The translations under genes and the position numbers were made by a program. Positions 60,370 to 64,000 of a DNA stretch of 64,000 bases are shown here, piece by piece; the stretch's first letter is position 1, and each line of letters starts with the position of its first letter. The notes beneath the pieces are model-generated. The model saw only the letters and a program-made list of their open reading frames with translations. It was not told the origin of the DNA and ran no database searches. The DNA is from Reticulitermes lucifugus (lineage: Eukaryota; Arthropoda; Insecta; Blattodea; Rhinotermitidae). The stretch spans positions 1-64,000 of the forward strand of contig JAKCWW010000871.1 of the NCBI GenBank assembly GCA_026260175.1. Direction: 5' to 3'.

Positions 60370-63300
60370 TTCATTTCCTGCCGTTTGAAGGATTTGAAGA
60401 ATTGCATTGGTGATTTGCATCTTTGTCAGAATCGGCACACTTCTGCTTTCACTTTGTAGGAAGAATAAACAAATCTTTATCAGTTCTTCTAGACACTGCT
60501 CGCTAAGAGGAATGAATGACAGAAAATATGGACGTTTACATTTTAGTAACATACCTGAAGTTTTCGATATTCTGTAGGCGTTGAAGGCAATACACATAAA
60601 AGTTATCCACGCATATAGGCCTGTGTGTCGTGTTACTGAAAAGCTGGCTGATATTAATTAGCTCCATAAGCCATAGATTTTTATCTGCACTGTATGGAAT
60701 CGAATCCAATTATAAGCGTAAAATCGGGAATTAATGGAGTGCATAGAGGGACTGTGGAATTTAACTTTACAGTCTTCAGTGTTGTCTCCCTGCTTGATAT
60801 AAAGTGTAGAGTTGAATCTGTAATGGCCGTGTACTAGGTAAGGTAATTTGTTTGCCTCAGTTCAGCCAGTGTCACTTCTTTGTACACGTAGGTCACGAGG
60901 TTAGAATTCTATCTAATAAACCAGCATGATAGCAGGCTAAATTTTTTGTACTGTCCAGGCAAAAGCTGTGCTGTACTAGGAGCACATGCATAATATCGGT
61001 AGGTTCGTCATCCCTCCCACACCTCTTTCAAATCAGTATATACGAGTATTACATACTCTTTTCTGTTGATACAGAGCCTTTATTAACAAACAAAGAAGGG
61101 AAGGTATAAAAGCATATACGGTAGTATAAGGTTATCTGCACACCACCTGTCCTATCACTGTTGAAGTTCACCAGCTTTTCCAGGGTTGTATGCGTATCTG
61201 TTCATCTCTTTATACGTATGAATTTACTCGTATAATGTGCTTCTATGCGATGTTACATCCTCATCTGACAATCTTTGTTTGTTTACATCGCTTGTTCACT
61301 TCTATTTATCCTCTTCTAGAATTTCTCACAGGTTATGCTTTTGTACTTGGTGTGTACTAGTGTACTCTCTTTATTACCCACGTTTACCTGCCACTATATT
61401 TCTGTTTGTTTCTTAGTCCAAAATGTAATGAAACCTTTGGTGTTTGTTGGTTTTGGTCAAGCTAAGTAAGACCGTTAATGAAGTCTTTGAAGAAGATATA
61501 GGCGTAGGCTTCTTTGAATATGACTTCATTTTGAGGGGCGTGAATGTATTTATTCTTCATGACGTTGTGATCGATTAAGCACAGGAGTAAGTCGTCATTA
61601 TATCCTAAATTAAACACATGGGTATCATTCACTGTGTGCGTGATTAAGTGCCGGAACATATTTACTTTTTCCTTTATCTCGTATTCAAAACACACAACAA
61701 TATCACTCACAATTACACATTTATTATTACTTTTTTTCAATTTCCGTGCTTTTTGAGCTTCTTTGGGCACGAAATCTAGACATAATATTTGACCCATCTG
61801 GAATATCAGATAGTTTGTTCGAACTTCGCTAGTGGCGTGGATCATTGACCAAGTGGCTCTCCATCAGTCAGACAGTACTTTTACATATTCGAAACCAATG
61901 AAAATATTTGAAGAAAGTCGGTGATGGGTACGTGCACTAAACGTTAGTGGGCGAATTTAATTTTAGGCGTTGGAAGTCGAATATAAGCCCAGCCTTTTAT
62001 GGAGCTCAAGTCATACCGATTTTCTCAAAAATGGTTCGTCATATACAAGATTGGTACACGGTATTTATGTAGGTTAAAAGATAAAGTTTAAGAATCATTA
62101 GAGGGCGTAATTACTGTTAGTATCCGACAGTTGGCGTTAATCCATGAATGGCTTCGATATGCACCTATGTCCACCTGTAGAACAAGTAAAGCAGAATAAA
62201 GAGAATGACGAACAAATAAATGAAATTAAATTTATGGGAGCCCTTTTTACTTTATTTTCAAACTGGACCTTTCCACTGCTAAATAGTGATCTGTTCAGCC
62301 CTGACATATTTACCTGAAAAATCTTTTAATGTTTTAATATTTAAAGAAATACAAGAAAAGAGTTTGTATTTCCAGACCGTTCAGCTCATATGCAGTGCGA
62401 TCGCTTGGTAATAACACTAATACTAATATTAATATGTCTGCAACCAATTAACATCCAGGCGAACAAGATGTACTAAGCAATAAGAAGCTGAATTAGAAGT
62501 ATTTTAATGCGTTAAATCGTGAGTCGACATTAGTCTACACGTCGATACCCATTCCTTGGTACGCACTGTGCCCTACCGCTCGTGTCAATAAACGTGTTGT
62601 AGCATCAGTAAGAGGATCTGAGTCTGCTGTACACGTGGCGCTTGCCTACTGCTGGGTTCCAAAGCCTGCATTATATTGATATTGCCTCATCTGTGTGCAT
62701 TTCTTCCTTGCTTTCTGCTTATCTCTGCTTCCATTCGCCCGCATTTGTTGGTTACGCCTGTAATCGTATGCCCACCTCATCTCAGAATGTATTCGTAAGC
62801 CTGCTTATCTGGAAGGCTGTATCTCTGTTCCTTCGTGTTGCCGTCTGCCTATATCCATACCTGCTCTATCACATTATACCGCACAATATCGTGATCTGGT
62901 TTTTGTGTAATGACTCACGTAGGCAGATGTGCAGGTATTCGTTGCTTCAGAAGTTGCGTCTTCATACAAAAGCACAGAATCGCTGAATTAAGGACAGGTG
63001 AATTCCAGAAATATATGATAACATCCGTCCTTATAGAAAGTGCAGATTATTTTAAAACGTAATTTTACACAGGGTGAAACCAAATTTTTTTGTGGTTGAG
63101 GAGACTGTGTTAAGTCTGATTTTAAAAGTGGTATTGCGAATATATAAAACGAAAAAAGATAATCAGAGGAATGTTTAAATCGCGTAATGAGAGGTTTTAT
63201 AATGTGTGTGGCTGTTTATCCTACAATGTACTCAAGTGATTACACTGAGAAAGATACAGGGGTGTAGCTAGTTTTTTTTGGCTCACGGGAAGAGTAATCA

Positions 63301-63519
63301 CAATGGCCACCCCGAAGAGAAATTATAAAAATTAAAAAAATCATCTTAATTTGTCGAATTTACTCTTATTTGGTTTAAAATTTTAAATTTATTGAGCACG
63401 GAAAATAATTTTTTTCTTAAAATAAACATTTTGCCGCCCACTTTGCTGCCACTTGTACTCTGCAGCCGGGGGCGCCTGCAATACTCGCCCCCCCTCTCCC
63501 CCAATTACGCCCCTGGAAA
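60370..63519. other. No recognisable gene
   Basis: The longest frame is 127 codons on the minus strand (61845-61462), fairly balanced in composition but without a domain I recognise. A 114-codon plus frame at 62642-62986 likewise has no known relative. Confidence 0.4.
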
Positions 63520-63655
63520 GATGTCAAGGACTGTACTTTTAGCAGACGTAGGGAGTAATCTAACTTCAAGAAGCAGAATTCTTCATGAGAAGCTATTTGT
63601 TGCTCAGGTAGTACAAAATTTTCCAGCATTTTATGGAGCCTGAAGGCTCTCAATA
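63520..63655 (+). repeat. Probable dispersed-repeat relic (HEKL...NFPAFYG type)
   Basis: The frame ends SRSRILHEKLFVAQVVQNFPAFYGA. The phrase EKL.V.Q.V..FPAFYG occurs, from memory, in translations of a widespread arthropod dispersed repeat. No further part of that repeat is preserved after the stop at 63641. The assignment is from recall only. Confidence 0.4.
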
Positions 63656-63710
63656 GACGAAAAGTTACCCTATTCTAAGTTGAGAATTCAGCGAGGCATT
63701 GCCATGAATG

Positions 63711-63905
63711 TACAAACGTCTTCAAACAAAGTACTTTTTGCTCTTGTCAGATTTTAATAACACTTGAATTTCTCGACAAGTATTCGAAAAATACTGACTA
63801 TAAAATGTCATGAAATTAGTCCAGTGGGAGCCGAGTTGTTGATGCGGACGGACGGACAGACATGACGAAGCTAATAGTTGCATTTCACATTTTTGTGAAC
63901 GCGTC
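63711..63905 (-). mobile_element. Repeat family F, copy 4 (reverse, truncated)
   Basis: Only the first ~190 bp of the family is present, reverse-oriented: CTTGTCAGATTTTAATAACA, AGTCCAGTGGGAGCCGAGTT, GGACGGACAGACATGACGAA, GCTAATAGTTGCATTTCAC and TTGTGAACGCGT. The 3' two thirds, including the NRF-1-type site, are missing. Confidence 0.8.
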
Positions 63906-64000
63906 TAAAAACATAATAATGTTTAAGCGTCGTGTCTTAGCAAAGAGAAATTTTTATCAGTTAAGTCTCAGTCCATATTAAATACTAAACACTCTTAGCT

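Overview
The window looks like non-coding DNA from a large, repeat-rich, AT-rich arthropod genome. The pattern fits a polyneopteran insect such as a cockroach or termite: tRNA-derived SINEs, RTE/BovB-like LINE fragments with tetranucleotide tails, and hammerhead-ribozyme repeats. That taxonomic placement is an inference from repeat style, not from a marker gene. I recognise no intact host protein-coding gene, no rRNA and no functional tRNA. Nearly all open frames are short and look like chance or repeat-derived frames, so the window is probably intergenic or a very long intron. A 50-N assembly gap lies at 42095-42144.

Layout. 1-5 kb: two copies of a tRNA-derived SINE (called A here; one with an expanded CA microsatellite), a decayed SINE B piece and a six-unit minisatellite. 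9.7-10.75 kb: a 5'-truncated LINE reverse transcriptase. 15.2-15.4 kb: a long hairpin bracketed by an exact 14-bp direct repeat. 16.0-16.5 kb: SINE A inserted into SINE D with a 13-bp target-site duplication. 20.4 kb: another SINE-like unit. 23.3 kb: a TACA-type microsatellite. 24.0-26.9 kb: two copies and a possible diverged relative of a ~0.5-kb repeat (family F) that carries perfect NRF-1-type palindromes. 27.7-30.0 kb: a 152-bp near-perfect palindrome split by a 2.2-kb minus-strand LINE. 31.8-32.0 kb: a third LINE fragment. 35.9-36.1 kb: a second palindrome of the same kind. 38.3-38.7 kb: a purine-rich tract. 40.9-41.2 kb: SINE C with a good target-site duplication. 41.6-41.9 kb: a possible Harbinger-type transposase scrap. 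42 kb and 54.1 kb: two SINE B copies. 43.0-43.4 kb and 54.4-55.0 kb: the clearest hammerhead-type ribozyme motifs. 57.4-58.4 kb: SINE D and family F. 60.2 kb: a tandem duplication. 63.5-63.9 kb: two more repeat fragments.

The most interesting signal is a set of hammerhead-ribozyme-like motifs (CTGANGA, a short helix II, then GAAAC, a tiny loop and GTA/GTC) spread over the window. Two architectures occur. In one, two motifs sit on opposite strands in the arms of a fold-back element (42995-43262, and decayed versions at 35938-36087 and 27718-30042). In the other, two motifs lie on the same strand 542 nt apart (54387-54972), the layout expected for a retrozyme or a Penelope-like pseudo-LTR pair. 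Hammerheads with a reduced stem III are known from Penelope-like elements. The paired, inverted ~150-268-bp elements without an obvious coding partner are what deserves a second look. All structural statements come from reading the sequence by eye; no folding or database search was run.
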